Shown here piece by piece: positions 1 through 8,291 of a stretch of DNA of 64,000 bases. Position 1 is the first letter of the stretch, and each line of letters starts with the position of its first letter. The DNA comes from JAAOII01 sp965207945 (GTDB lineage Bacteria > Pseudomonadota > Gammaproteobacteria > CBDBNL01 > JAAOII01): contig OZ242303.1 in the NCBI GenBank assembly GCA_965207945.1, forward strand, positions 1,364,001 through 1,428,000, in the 5' to 3' direction. The position numbers and the translations under genes are program-made. The notes beneath the pieces are model-generated. The model had not been told where the DNA came from. It did no database searches and saw only the letters and a program-made list of their open reading frames with translations.

Positions 1-405
1 ACGTTCTTTGGTTATATGGTCGTATTCAACACCTAAGGTTTTAATGTTTGCAGATTTTCCTAACAGCTCTTGGACAGCGCGGAAATAATTATCTTTTTGC
101 CAATCAGTGAAAATGATATTATCATCTCCTACAGTGCGTCTCCATGGTTGAGCGCCATCAATATTGGCAGAAATAGTGGCAACCTTATCACTGGTAACTA
201 CCAAGCCGTAGGGCCTGCCAAAAGAGCAATAGAGAAAATCACTAAAGTAATTAATGTTATGGATTGAGGTGAAAAGGACCGCATCAATATTATTTTTATC
301 CATAAGTGCCCGAAGGTTTGTTTGTCTTTGTTTAAACTCTTCAGGTGAGAAGGTAGGTCTCGCCTTTTTACCATTTTTAATTCGTATGGTGGAAGGTAAG
401 TTCAT
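1..405 (-). CDS. creatinase (creatine amidinohydrolase), N-terminal part
   Basis: Cytoplasmic enzyme that hydrolyses creatine to sarcosine and urea. The frame read leftward from an ATG at 405 stays open to the window edge and gives 135 residues. The stretches FTSIHNINYFSDFLYCSFGR and SANIDGAQPWRRTVG match, almost residue for residue, what I remember of the N-terminal domain of Pseudomonas creatinase. The C-terminal pita-bread (M24-fold) catalytic domain would lie beyond the edge, so catalytic residues cannot be checked. I see no Shine-Dalgarno close to the ATG. The gene follows formate dehydrogenase on the same strand, and sarcosine breakdown yields one-carbon units that can end as formate. 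A different creatinase-like M24 hydrolase is possible, but the close N-terminal match makes true creatinase the best call. Confidence 0.85.
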   Translation of the reverse strand, partial: MNLPSTIRIKNGKKARPTFSPEEFKQRQTNLRALMDKNNIDAVLFTSIHNINYFSDFLYCSFGRPYGLVVTSDKVATISANIDGAQPWRRTVGDDNIIFTDWQKDNYFRAVQELLGKSANIKTLGVEYDHITKER

Positions 406-482
406 ATTTAACAAATATTAAGTAATATATTTCCTCTTGTTGTAACGATTATCATTGGGTATCTTTTATAAATGAGGTATAA

Positions 483-507
483 ATGAGGCGAGCATAGCTC
501 ACCTCAT
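483..507 (-). terminator. hairpin downstream of formate dehydrogenase
   Basis: On the minus strand ATGAGGTGAGC, a TAT loop and GCTCGCCTCAT form an 11-bp stem with one G-T pair. It starts 15 bp after the formate dehydrogenase stop and is followed by a T-rich but interrupted tract, so it is a probable though imperfect intrinsic terminator. Confidence 0.55.
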
Positions 508-522
508 AAATTATTTATTGTG

Positions 523-1728
523 CTATTTATTGAAGTTGGACGCCTCTTCAGAGCCCTTGGTTGCGTCTCCTTCACTATAGGAATGAGCGCCAGCTCCCGC
601 TAATTTACCACCATCAACAATAAGATATTCTTCACGAATAGGTCTATTGTCAAACCAACATTCAAGTATTTCTCTAGTACCTGCGGTGTATCTTGCTTGA
701 GCAGATAATGTAGTGCCTGAGATATGTGGAGTCATCGCATGATGAGGCATTGTCCGCCAGGGATGGTCTGCTGGAGCTGGTTGGGGAAACCATACGTCAC
801 CAGCATAGCCGGCAAGCTGTCCTTTTTCCAACGCATTAGCTACGGCATTGCGGTCGCAGATTTTGCCGCGCGCTGTATTCACGAGATAGGCGCCACGTTT
901 CATCTTAGCAATCATTGCTTCATCAAAAAGATGTTCTGTCTCTGGATGCAAGGGGCAGTTTATAGTCACTACATCGCATACTTTGACCATATCTTCCACA
1001 CTTTCGTGAAAGGTGAGTCCAAGCTCGTCTTCAATTGCTTTGGGGAGGCGATGACGGTCAGTGTAATGGAGCTTAACATCAAATGGTTTCATCCGTTTTA
1101 ATACTGCCAAGCCAATACGACCAGCAGCTACCGTGCCTACAGACATTCCTTCAACATCATAAGAACGAGCAGCGCAGTCCGCGATGTTCCAGCCGCCTTT
1201 TGTCACCCATTGATATGATGGAATATAATTGCGCACCAAGGCGAGAATCATCATTACTACATGCTCGGAAACGCTGATACTATTGGAGAAGGTTACCTCA
1301 GCAACAGTTACATTGTTGTCTATCGCCGCCTGTAAATCCACATGGTCAGAGCCAATTCCTGCGGTGATTGCCAAACGTAAATTAGGAGCTTTCTTAATGC
1401 GCTCCGCAGTAAGATAGGCGGGCCAAAAGGGCTGGGAAATTACTATGCTGGCATCGTGCAAATTCTTTTCAAATTCAGAGTCATTTCCATCTTTGTCTGA
1501 GGTGACTACATACGAATAACCCTTGTCTTCTAAAAACCGCCGTAAGCCGAGTTCGCCAGATACAGAACCTAAAAGTTCACCTGGTTTAAAATCAATTGCC
1601 TTAGGGCTGGGCGCTGTTTGTCCGTCAGGGTACTTACTTATGACGGGCACATCGTCGCGAGCGTATTCTTTAGGATGTCCTGTGATAGGGTCATCGTATA
1701 GCACGCATAATACTTTTTTACTTTCCAT
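523..1728 (-). CDS. fdh: NAD-dependent formate dehydrogenase
   Basis: Oxidises formate to CO2 with NAD+ as acceptor; cytosolic, cofactor-only (no metal) D-2-hydroxyacid dehydrogenase family. At 401 residues it matches the length of the Pseudomonas sp. 101 enzyme and is collinear with it. Visible family residues are Pro100-Phe101 in the formate pocket, Asn149, Arg287 in NTARGK and His335 in TPHISGTT. Asp224 in HYTDRHRLP is the residue that selects NAD over NADP. The nucleotide-binding segment reads VGTVAAGRIG (197-206). The ATG at 1728 has AGGAAAGG a few bases upstream. The gene sits alone between lysS and creatinase, with its own putative promoter and a downstream hairpin. Linkage to creatinase suggests it consumes formate from demethylation of sarcosine or related compounds. 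Confidence 0.97.
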   Translation of the reverse strand: MESKKVLCVLYDDPITGHPKEYARDDVPVISKYPDGQTAPSPKAIDFKPGELLGSVSGELGLRRFLEDKGYSYVVTSDKDGNDSEFEKNLHDASIVISQPFWPAYLTAERIKKAPNLRLAITAGIGSDHVDLQAAIDNNVTVAEVTFSNSISVSEHVVMMILALVRNYIPSYQWVTKGGWNIADCAARSYDVEGMSVGTVAAGRIGLAVLKRMKPFDVKLHYTDRHRLPKAIEDELGLTFHESVEDMVKVCDVVTINCPLHPETEHLFDEAMIAKMKRGAYLVNTARGKICDRNAVANALEKGQLAGYAGDVWFPQPAPADHPWRTMPHHAMTPHISGTTLSAQARYTAGTREILECWFDNRPIREEYLIVDGGKLAGAGAHSYSEGDATKGSEEASNFNK

Positions 1729-1763
1729 AATTCCTTTCCTTATATTGGTTATAAATAAATCAA

Positions 1764-1792
1764 ATTATGTTTATACTAATATCCTATTGCAA
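1764..1792 (-). promoter_or_regulatory. candidate sigma70 promoter for fdh
   Basis: On the minus strand TTGCAA (1787-1792) and CATAAT (1764-1769) are separated by 17 bp, about 35 bp upstream of the fdh ATG. The match to consensus is moderate and the region is AT-rich. The rest of the lysS-fdh gap (1793-2014) shows nothing else I would call. Confidence 0.35.
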
Positions 1793-2014
1793 TACATGCT
1801 GTAAATGCAGTTATTAGATGTTGTATAAACATAAAAACAAATATTCTATACTGGGCTGAAAACCGACTTTTACCACTTTTATAGTAGCGGAAAGAATTAT
1901 AACAAAAAAACAACCTTTTAAGTAAATAAATAATTAAATTTATTAGTCATGTTTTTGACTATATTGGCTGCTATGAGGTGGGCATGCCCTCTATATATAT
2001 CCCCCCTCTATAAT

Positions 2015-3508
2015 TTAATCTTTGGGTCTGAGGTGGGGAAAGAGTAAAACGTCACGAATAGCATCGCTATTGGTAAGCAGCATAACCAGACGGTCAATAC
2101 CAATACCAGCGCCTGCCGCTGGCGGCATGCCATACTCTAAGGCGGTTATGTAATCTTCGTCATAGTGCATTGCCTCTTCATCACCGCCTTCTTTTGCCGC
2201 CGCTTGCATCTTGAACACTCTTGCTTGCTCTTCAGGGTCGTTGAGTTCGGAAAAGCCATTGGCAATTTCTGCGCCACCAATGAACAGCTCAAACCTATCA
2301 GCAATATGCGGGTCATTATCATTGCGTCTTGCTAAAGGAGAAATATCCGCTGGATATTGGGTGATAAAAGTTGGTTGTAATAGTTTCTCTTCAACACTCT
2401 TTTCAAAAACCTCATTTTGTAGTTTACCCAGAGTCCAGTCGCTGTCAAGTTTAATTCCTAAGGTTGTGGCATAGTCACGCATCTTGTCCAGCGAATCATA
2501 GTCCTCTTTATTAAGGTTTTTATTATATTGCAATACTGCATCTTCATGCGTAATCTTGGCAAACGGCTTACTCATGGATATTTCATTCTTCTTATATATG
2601 ATGTTATCCTTGCCGCAATATTCAATGGTGAGTTTGCTAAGCATATCTTCAATTAGCAGAATAAAGTCATTGTAATCTGCGTATGCCTCATAAAACTCTA
2701 ACATCGTGAACTCGGGATTGTGTCTGGTAGAAAGCCCTTCATTGCGAAAATTGCGGTTAATTTCAAAGACCTTTTCAAAGCCGCCCACCAATAGCCGTTT
2801 TAAGAATAGCTCGGGTGCAACGCGCAAAAACATCTTTACCCCCAGCGCATTGTGAAAGGTCTCAAAGGGTTTGGCAATAGCGCCGCCAGCAATAGTATGC
2901 ATCATAGGTGTCTCCACCTCTAAGAATTGTTTGCTTATAAAAAAATCACGAATAGCAGTAATAATTTTACTGCGTCCACGAAATATATCAGCATTGTCTT
3001 GATTGAGCATTAAATCTAAATAACGTTTTCTATAACGTTGCTCGGTATCTGTTAAGCCATGGTATTTATCCGGCAAAGGACGTAATGACTTAACCAACAT
3101 ATTGACTGCTTCAACTTGAATTGTCAGTTCATTGGTTTTGGTTTTAAATACCTTGCCAGTAACTCCAACTATATCTCCTAAGTCCCACTGTTGGGTGTGC
3201 TGATATGCTTCCTCTCCTATTCTATCCTGACGGATATATGCCTGAATTCTACCGCTATAATCCTGCAGGGTAATAAAAGATGCCTTGCCCATCGCTCGTT
3301 TGAGGACTATGCGCCCAGCAATTTTATATTGTGTTTCTTGTTTCTCTAATTGCTCGTTGTCGCAATCATCATATTGAGTGTGTAATTCCTGCGCAGCTAT
3401 ATTACGGCGAAAATCATTAGGAAACTTCCAAGAACTTTCTCTAAGGTTTTGTAATTCTTCTCGTCGTTGTTGAATTATGCTTTCTTCAGTTGAAATATCG
3501 TCATTCAT
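2015..3508 (-). CDS. lysS: lysyl-tRNA synthetase, class II
   Basis: Charges tRNA-Lys with lysine in the cytosol. The 497-residue protein has the normal class II LysRS layout: an OB-fold anticodon-binding domain (about 60-150, including KASFITLQD), then the catalytic core. Motif 2 is FRNEGLSTRHNPEFTMLEFY and motif 3 is GAGIGIDRLVMLL near the C-terminus. GGAEIANGFSEL is the conserved amino-acid-binding segment. The ATG at 3508 is 5 bp past the plsC stop, and its Shine-Dalgarno (AGAGGG) lies in the last codons of plsC, so the two are probably co-transcribed. Confidence 0.98.
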   Translation of the reverse strand: MNDDISTEESIIQQRREELQNLRESSWKFPNDFRRNIAAQELHTQYDDCDNEQLEKQETQYKIAGRIVLKRAMGKASFITLQDYSGRIQAYIRQDRIGEEAYQHTQQWDLGDIVGVTGKVFKTKTNELTIQVEAVNMLVKSLRPLPDKYHGLTDTEQRYRKRYLDLMLNQDNADIFRGRSKIITAIRDFFISKQFLEVETPMMHTIAGGAIAKPFETFHNALGVKMFLRVAPELFLKRLLVGGFEKVFEINRNFRNEGLSTRHNPEFTMLEFYEAYADYNDFILLIEDMLSKLTIEYCGKDNIIYKKNEISMSKPFAKITHEDAVLQYNKNLNKEDYDSLDKMRDYATTLGIKLDSDWTLGKLQNEVFEKSVEEKLLQPTFITQYPADISPLARRNDNDPHIADRFELFIGGAEIANGFSELNDPEEQARVFKMQAAAKEGGDEEAMHYDEDYITALEYGMPPAAGAGIGIDRLVMLLTNSDAIRDVLLFPHLRPKD

Positions 3509-3513
3509 ATAAA

Positions 3514-4320
3514 TTAACCCTCTTTGTATTTAGTGTAAGCATTCGGTTCAAGATTGAGGTTAGGAATACTTTTATAAAGTTTCTCCACTTCATCGTGTAG
3601 TTGCGTTGCTTGTCTTCTTAGATTACCATGCCCTTTCTCTAACTTAGGCGGTTGTATCGGTGGTAAAATCTGAACTCCAATCGTGCCAGGATTAATTTTT
3701 AACGACTGATATTGGTGCACCGAATACACTCCTTGTAGCATCACAGGAACTATTGGCAACCCTAACATCAACGATAAATAAAAAGCCCCATCCTGAAAAT
3801 CACTAATCTTTCCGTCATGAGTCCGCACTCCTTCGGGGAAAATACCCATGTGCAGAGGTATCCCCTGTCGTTGTTGCTTACGTGCTGCATTCAAAACTTT
3901 TTTCAATGCTGTGCCTTCTGAGTCATCGTGTTTGATACTAATCCAGCCCATAGCATCAAAGGCAAAACCAATCCACTTGCCTATAAAAGGTATTCTATGC
4001 GCCGCTCTCAAACTATAAACATACCTCATATCATATTTATTCAGCGCGCGCATAAGAATTGGTGGATCCATAGTGGTTACATGATTACATACCAAAAGAT
4101 ACGAGCCATCTTGCATCTTATCAAAGTGTTCTTTGCCATGAACTTCCAGTTTTACTCTTGCTGACCCAAGTAACATCCAGCAAATAAAACCGTGGACTTT
4201 TGGCATCAACCATGGTTTAGATGAAGGAAGAAAATAATAAAAAGAAGCAGCGAATATGCTAAATAATAAAGTTATGCCATAAAGAGCAAAGTGATAGCTG
4301 AAGCCATAAAGGAAGGACAT
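3514..4320 (-). CDS. plsC: 1-acyl-sn-glycerol-3-phosphate acyltransferase
   Basis: Membrane-associated acyltransferase that converts lysophosphatidate to phosphatidate in phospholipid synthesis. At 268 residues it has an N-terminal hydrophobic segment (about 11-31), the catalytic HX4D box as His80-Asp85 (NHVTTMD) and the acyl-acceptor motif FPEGVRT (161-167), a variant of FPEGTRS. It is directly upstream of lysS and probably in the same transcript. A related lyso-lipid acyltransferase of the same superfamily cannot be excluded. Confidence 0.88.
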   Translation of the reverse strand: MSFLYGFSYHFALYGITLLFSIFAASFYYFLPSSKPWLMPKVHGFICWMLLGSARVKLEVHGKEHFDKMQDGSYLLVCNHVTTMDPPILMRALNKYDMRYVYSLRAAHRIPFIGKWIGFAFDAMGWISIKHDDSEGTALKKVLNAARKQQRQGIPLHMGIFPEGVRTHDGKISDFQDGAFYLSLMLGLPIVPVMLQGVYSVHQYQSLKINPGTIGVQILPPIQPPKLEKGHGNLRRQATQLHDEVEKLYKSIPNLNLEPNAYTKYKEG

Positions 4321-4338
4321 AGTATTTAATTTAAATTT

Positions 4339-5538
4339 TTATGTGATGTTTGTAACAGAAAGCCAGTATTTAACTCCTGGCACTAAAGCATTATCGTTAA
4401 AGTCGTAATTAGGGTTGTGAAGAGATGCACTCTCGCCATTACCCATCCAAATATAAGCGCCTGGTTTCTCTGCTAACATATAAGCAAAATCCTCGCCTCC
4501 CATGCTAGGGCTAATATCACGAAACACCTTGCCTTGGCTAATCTTTTGCGCCGCCTGTGCTGCGAGTTCAACCTCTTGTTCATGATTGATAGTGGCGGCT
4601 GTGGTAGTGTGAGAGTTAAACTCAAACTTCAGCCCGTTGCAGGAGCAGTTGGCGGTAAGCACCGCGCGTATTCTCTCCAGCGCTCGCTCGCGCACTTCCT
4701 TATTGAAGTAGCGAATTGTCCCTTTTAAAAACACTTCGGAAGGTATGACATTGTATGCCTCTCCTCCTTTAATTGAGGTTACGCTGATAACCAAAGCATC
4801 GGTTGGGTCGGTATTGCGGCTTACTATACTTTGTAGCTGAGTAATAATCTGCGCTGTGGTAACCACAGTGTCGGATAACAGCTGCGGCATTGCGGCATGC
4901 CCGCCTCCCCCGCTTATTGTAATGTCAAAGAAATCTACTGCCGCCATAATAGGTCCTTTACAGATTGCAAAGTCCCCTATATTCAAGCCAGGCCAGTTAT
5001 GCAAACCATAAACTTGGCTCATCTTAAACTTTTGAAATAAACCATCTTCTATCATCTTTGCAGCCCCGCCGCCCATCTCTTCTGCTGGCTGAAAAATAAA
5101 ATAAACATCACGTTGCAGTTCATCGCGATGCGCTGCGGCATATTGGGCTGCCCCCAACAACATCGTAGTGTGTCCGTCATGTCCGCAGGCATGCATGACT
5201 CCTTCATTGACAGAGTGATGAGCAAAAGTGTTATTCTCAACTATTGGTAAAGCGTCAATATCAGCGCGCAAACCTATAGCGTCTTGTGTGGTATTGTTAG
5301 CCGCGTTGTTAGTTTCATTATTAGCCGAATTATTTTTGCCTGCCGACTTATTCACCACCCCCACTATGCCTAATCCAGCGCTGCCTAACCTATGATGTGA
5401 GACGCCAAACTCTTTTAATCTAGCGCAAATAAAATCTGCGGTGCTCTGTTCTTGAAAAGATAATTCAGGATGACGATGAAGATGATGCCTCCATTTAACA
5501 TAATCCTTGCGATGCGAATCTATATAAGCTAAATCCAT
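4339..5538 (-). CDS. M20-family amidohydrolase (hippurate hydrolase / N-acyl-amino-acid hydrolase type)
   Basis: Cytosolic metallo-amidohydrolase that removes an acyl group from N-acyl amino acids; substrate not determinable here. Metal-binding motifs are clear: HACGHDGHTTMLLGAA, FQPAEEMGGGA with the catalytic Glu pair, GLHNWPG, and MGGEDFAYML near the C-terminus. The lid/dimerisation domain follows GGHAAMPQ. Residues of roughly 63-86 form an Asn/Ala/Thr-rich insert (NNSANNETNNAANN) between the first strand and GLRADIDALP that the family normally lacks; it lies at 5281-5352. I prefer the ATG at 5538. A TTG at 5544 is also possible because the only purine-rich upstream stretch (GAGG) is nearer to it. 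Confidence 0.9.
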   Translation of the reverse strand: MDLAYIDSHRKDYVKWRHHLHRHPELSFQEQSTADFICARLKEFGVSHHRLGSAGLGIVGVVNKSAGKNNSANNETNNAANNTTQDAIGLRADIDALPIVENNTFAHHSVNEGVMHACGHDGHTTMLLGAAQYAAAHRDELQRDVYFIFQPAEEMGGGAAKMIEDGLFQKFKMSQVYGLHNWPGLNIGDFAICKGPIMAAVDFFDITISGGGGHAAMPQLLSDTVVTTAQIITQLQSIVSRNTDPTDALVISVTSIKGGEAYNVIPSEVFLKGTIRYFNKEVRERALERIRAVLTANCSCNGLKFEFNSHTTTAATINHEQEVELAAQAAQKISQGKVFRDISPSMGGEDFAYMLAEKPGAYIWMGNGESASLHNPNYDFNDNALVPGVKYWLSVTNIT

Positions 5539-5559
5539 AGACAATAAATTAATTTGCCT

Positions 5560-5622
5560 CTATTACTGGTATTACTATTGGTGCTATTATTGGTTTCACT
5601 ATTTATTCCGCTATTTATTCCA
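5560..5622. repeat. degenerate 12-13 bp tandem repeat between GST and amidohydrolase
   Basis: The plus strand reads as successive variants of CTATTACTGGTA, TTACTATTGGTG, CTATTATTGGTTT, then two copies around CTATTTATTCC. The last copy runs into the 3' end of the GST gene (stop at 5611). It looks like slippage-derived sequence. Confidence 0.5.
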
Positions 5623-6282
5623 CAGCCCAACCGAAGGCAGGTGTTTGGCGCATTTTTCAGTCCAACTTTTTATGTTAGGAAGCGCCTCAAGGATTTTAGT
5701 GCCGCCTATCTGCGCTGGCAGTTGTAGGTGAGACAAGATAGTAATATCGGCATAATTTGGTTTGTCCCCGCCCCAAAAATCGTTTTCTGCTGCGTATCCT
5801 TCAAGGTTGGCATAAGCAGTGAGCATTGCCTCAATTGTTGCGTCTTTAAGTGGCTTAATCTCTTCAAGTGTTTTACCTATTTTCTTCTCACGTGAAGCGC
5901 GAAAGTATTCCTTATCTTCATCAGCAACCGACTCAAAAACATCATACAACAATGCCTTGCCAGTTAGCTGATGGATGTGGTCCATAACCTTTTGCATGAA
6001 TATTGCTTGCGCTTTTTCAGCAGCGGAAGGAAATAGTTTGGTGCGAATGGCATAAGTAGTATTAAGATATTCCGCTATAATGAACGAATCATTCATTATG
6101 ACAGATTCATTTTGCATAATAGGAACCGTGGTAAATTGACCTTCATCTACATCCTTAATTTTGGTGAACGGGACAGGCATTGACTGGTAATCCAGACCTA
6201 ATAGCTCCAAAGCCAAGCGAGTCCGCCAACATGGAGGGCTGAACAGTGTGCCGTCAGCAGAGCTTAATTCGTATATCTTCAT
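5611..6282 (-). CDS. glutathione S-transferase family protein
   Basis: 223-residue GST-fold protein. The N-terminal thioredoxin-like domain has SPPCWRTRLALELLGLDY (14-31), the cis-Pro region FTTVPIMQNESVIMNDSFII and the Glu/Asn-Asp-Ser glutathione-contact segment. The all-helical C-terminal domain ends with PNYADITILSHLQ, the typical N-capping-box region. The Cys18 position could be catalytic as in Cys-type GSTs, but that is inference. It is transcribed divergently from the second GST (yfcG), with a dispersed repeat in the shared upstream region. Function could be detoxification or a specific dehalogenase, isomerase or beta-etherase-like role; the sequence does not decide. Confidence 0.85.
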   Translation of the reverse strand: MKIYELSSADGTLFSPPCWRTRLALELLGLDYQSMPVPFTKIKDVDEGQFTTVPIMQNESVIMNDSFIIAEYLNTTYAIRTKLFPSAAEKAQAIFMQKVMDHIHQLTGKALLYDVFESVADEDKEYFRASREKKIGKTLEEIKPLKDATIEAMLTAYANLEGYAAENDFWGGDKPNYADITILSHLQLPAQIGGTKILEALPNIKSWTEKCAKHLPSVGLWNK

Positions 6283-6343
6283 AATGATTTATTATACGAG
6301 ATATTTCGCTAATTTACGACATCTGTCCCTACGGATTTAACTC

Positions 6344-6478
6344 ACGATGCATAACTTTACGATGCATAAATTCTTGCGACGCAGGTCTGTAGGGGCGGAG
6401 CTAGGGGGGATGAATATAGGAACCGCCCGCAAAATGCATAACACTCGCGACAAACCATCAGCATGCTCGCATCGCACT
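6344..6478 (-). repeat. dispersed intergenic hairpin repeat, copy A
   Basis: Read on the minus strand this has the same modules, in the same order, as 7190-7275 and 52271-52450. These are a block with GTCGCGAG and TTATGCAT, then TTGCGGGCGG, then GCTCCGCCCCTACAGACC, then TGCGTCGCAAGAATTTATGCA-like sequence. In this copy the loop between the GC-rich arms is longer and one arm (CCGCCC) is shortened. It lies between the two divergent GST genes. Confidence 0.8.
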
Positions 6479-6538
6479 TATGTATAATACCTGCAATGTA
6501 CTCTATTTACAACCCGCAATGATTTACTATAAACAATT

Positions 6539-7183
6539 ATGAAAATACAACTATACTCAGACCGCACCCCCAACGGCTGGAAGATTGAAATAATACTCGC
6601 AGAGTTAGGCATTGATTACGACTTCCACCATATTGATATAACCACAGGAGACCAGTTTGGCAAAGAGTTTCTGGCAATAAGTCCCAACAATAAAATCCCA
6701 GCTATTCTTGATCCGCAGGGTCCTGACAATAAAGAAATATCTCTTTTTGAATCAGGCGCTATCCTTATATACCTGGCAGAGAAGTGTAAAAGCCCCTTAT
6801 TGCCACAAGATCCGCGTCTAAAATATGAGACATTAATTTGGTTAATGTTTCAGATGGGCGGCATAGGTCCCTTTCTCGGTCAGGTTCATCATTTTACCCG
6901 TGCTGCTCCCCAGAAAATTGATTATGCAATTACAAGATATGTAAATGAGGCGACGCGTCTTTACAAGGTTATGGATAATCGCTTGGCTGTGCATCCGTAT
7001 CTAGCTGCTGATGATTATACTATTGCAGATATTGCTTGTTTTCCTTGGATTTTCTCTCATCAATGGCAACATCAGAATCTTGCTGATTACCCCAACTTGC
7101 AAAAATGGTATGCTGCCATTGAAAGCCGTCCTGCAGTTAGGCAGGTTTTTAAGGATATACCCAAACGTGAGTTAACCTCGTAG
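6539..7183 (+). CDS. yfcG: YfcG-like glutathione transferase / disulfide-bond oxidoreductase
   Basis: 214 residues, collinear with E. coli YfcG, a nu-class GST with glutathione-dependent disulfide reductase activity. Family signatures are TPNGWKIEIILAE (10-22), the ISPNNKIPAI loop with the cis-Pro, LFESGAILIYLAEK (glutathione gamma-Glu contact Glu-Ser) and GGIGPFLGQVHHF. The C-terminal YTIADIACFPW is the helix-capping region. A TATAAT hexamer at 6483-6488 is a plausible -10 but I see no good -35. The Shine-Dalgarno is weak. It is the only plus-strand gene in the first 55 kb, and inverted copies of the dispersed repeat flank it (6344-6478 and 7190-7275), which suggests the segment was inserted or inverted as a unit. 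Confidence 0.93.
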   Translation: MKIQLYSDRTPNGWKIEIILAELGIDYDFHHIDITTGDQFGKEFLAISPNNKIPAILDPQGPDNKEISLFESGAILIYLAEKCKSPLLPQDPRLKYETLIWLMFQMGGIGPFLGQVHHFTRAAPQKIDYAITRYVNEATRLYKVMDNRLAVHPYLAADDYTIADIACFPWIFSHQWQHQNLADYPNLQKWYAAIESRPAVRQVFKDIPKRELTS

Positions 7184-7189
7184 GGGATA

Positions 7190-7275
7190 TTGTCGCGAGC
7201 ATACCGATAGTTTGTCGCAAGTATTATGCATCTTGCGGGCGGAGCGCAGCTCCGCCCCTACAGACCTGCGTCGTA
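7190..7275 (+). repeat. dispersed intergenic hairpin repeat, copy B
   Basis: The plus strand contains a perfect 9-bp stem, GGGCGGAGC (7237-7245) and GCTCCGCCC (7249-7257), followed by CTACAGACCTGCGTCG, which also occurs (inverted) in copy A. The 48 bp upstream of the stem match copy A with about six differences. It separates the convergent yfcG and mltB genes and could also act as a bidirectional transcription barrier. Confidence 0.8.
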
Positions 7276-7278
7276 TTG

Positions 7279-8274
7279 TTATGGGGTGATGGCGCGGCTT
7301 AATAAATACAGCGACATTGCATATTTATGGCTGTTATTATAACGAGTCAAAACATAATAATTATGCATGCCAAACCATAAAGGTGGTTGCTCTGCTTCAA
7401 ATTTTAGCAAGGTAATTTTATCCTTATTTGCCCTTTCGCCCCGCAGTGGAGCAATACCATACTTGGTTTTGGCTCGCCTTATAGTAATGTTGGGAGTAAA
7501 GGAAGTGTTATATTTGGGTATAGAACTTTCATCTGAGACGCGCTTGGCTGCTAAGACCACTAACTCGTTTGGCTGCCAACCAAACGAATAAAGATAATTA
7601 GCTATGCTGCCAATGGCATCTTCTGTGCTATTATGCAGTGAAACTAAACCATCGCCATCAAAGTCAACTGCGTAAGAACGGTAGCTGCTGGGTAAAAATT
7701 GTCCTAATCCCATTGCTCCCGCATAAGAAGAAACATAACTAAAAGGGTCGCGCTGTTGCGAATGAGATAAAAGAATAAACTCTTCAAGCTCACGCAGAAA
7801 AAAATCAGCGCGGCGAAAGCTGGAGAAAGCAATAGTCGCCAAAGCATCCATAGTCCGATAGCTTCCCTTCAGCCGCCCATAGTTACTTTCCACCCCTATA
7901 ATTGCGGTGATGATATGCGGTGGAACTCCATATTTATCATGAGCTCGTTGTAGGACAGCAGAATGACGGCGCATAAATTTTTTGCCATCTCTTATGTGTT
8001 GGGAGTTAACAAATCTTCTTTTGTAATCCAGCCAGGTTGCTTTGCTTTCTGGCTGACGTGTTATAGCATTAAGAATGCTCTGGCGGTGATTGGCTTTTTT
8101 TAGATAGCCGAGTGTTATTGCAACAGAAATACCATGTTCTTTCTGCATCCGTTGAGCGAATTTTTGCGCTAGGTCTGTCTGGTCAAAATTGGCGCTGGCT
8201 TGGCTGGCATGGCTGACATGATGGAACAATAACAGCGAAGTCCAAAAAGCGATAGAAGTAAGAGTTAATCGCAA
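7279..8274 (-). CDS. mltB: membrane-bound lytic murein transglycosylase B
   Basis: Periplasmic enzyme that cleaves the MurNAc-GlcNAc bond in peptidoglycan forming 1,6-anhydro-MurNAc. At 331 residues it shows the SLT family 3 core: GVESNYGRLKGSYRTMDAL with the catalytic Glu, AGAMGLGQFLPSSYRSYAVD, and DFDGDGLVSL. The start is a TTG at 8274: no in-frame ATG or GTG precedes it. Only this start supplies the secretion signal MRLTLTSIAFWTSLLLFHH, with a likely cut after SHA or SQA. There is no lipobox Cys, so it is probably soluble like Slt35. It follows rodA by 17 bp and belongs to the nadD-rsfS-mrdA-rodA-mltB elongation cluster. Confidence 0.93.
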   Translation of the reverse strand: MRLTLTSIAFWTSLLLFHHVSHASQASANFDQTDLAQKFAQRMQKEHGISVAITLGYLKKANHRQSILNAITRQPESKATWLDYKRRFVNSQHIRDGKKFMRRHSAVLQRAHDKYGVPPHIITAIIGVESNYGRLKGSYRTMDALATIAFSSFRRADFFLRELEEFILLSHSQQRDPFSYVSSYAGAMGLGQFLPSSYRSYAVDFDGDGLVSLHNSTEDAIGSIANYLYSFGWQPNELVVLAAKRVSDESSIPKYNTSFTPNITIRRAKTKYGIAPLRGERANKDKITLLKFEAEQPPLWFGMHNYYVLTRYNNSHKYAMSLYLLSRAITP

Positions 8275-8291
8275 GAGTGGAACTAGTGAAT

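Noticed and set aside
724..1417. Plus-strand open frames across formate dehydrogenase
   Set aside because: Antisense to a complete, well-conserved gene; no coding signature.
1925..1965. AGTCA...TGACT hairpin after lysS
   Set aside because: Only 5 bp of stem in AT-rich DNA; too weak to support.
1978..1989. GGGCATGCCC palindrome as the lysS terminator
   Set aside because: Short palindrome without loop or T tract; likely not a terminator.
5884..5896. parS-like CTCACGTGAAG inside the GST gene
   Set aside because: Only the central palindrome CACGTG with a few flanking bases matches; it lies in coding sequence and fits chance.
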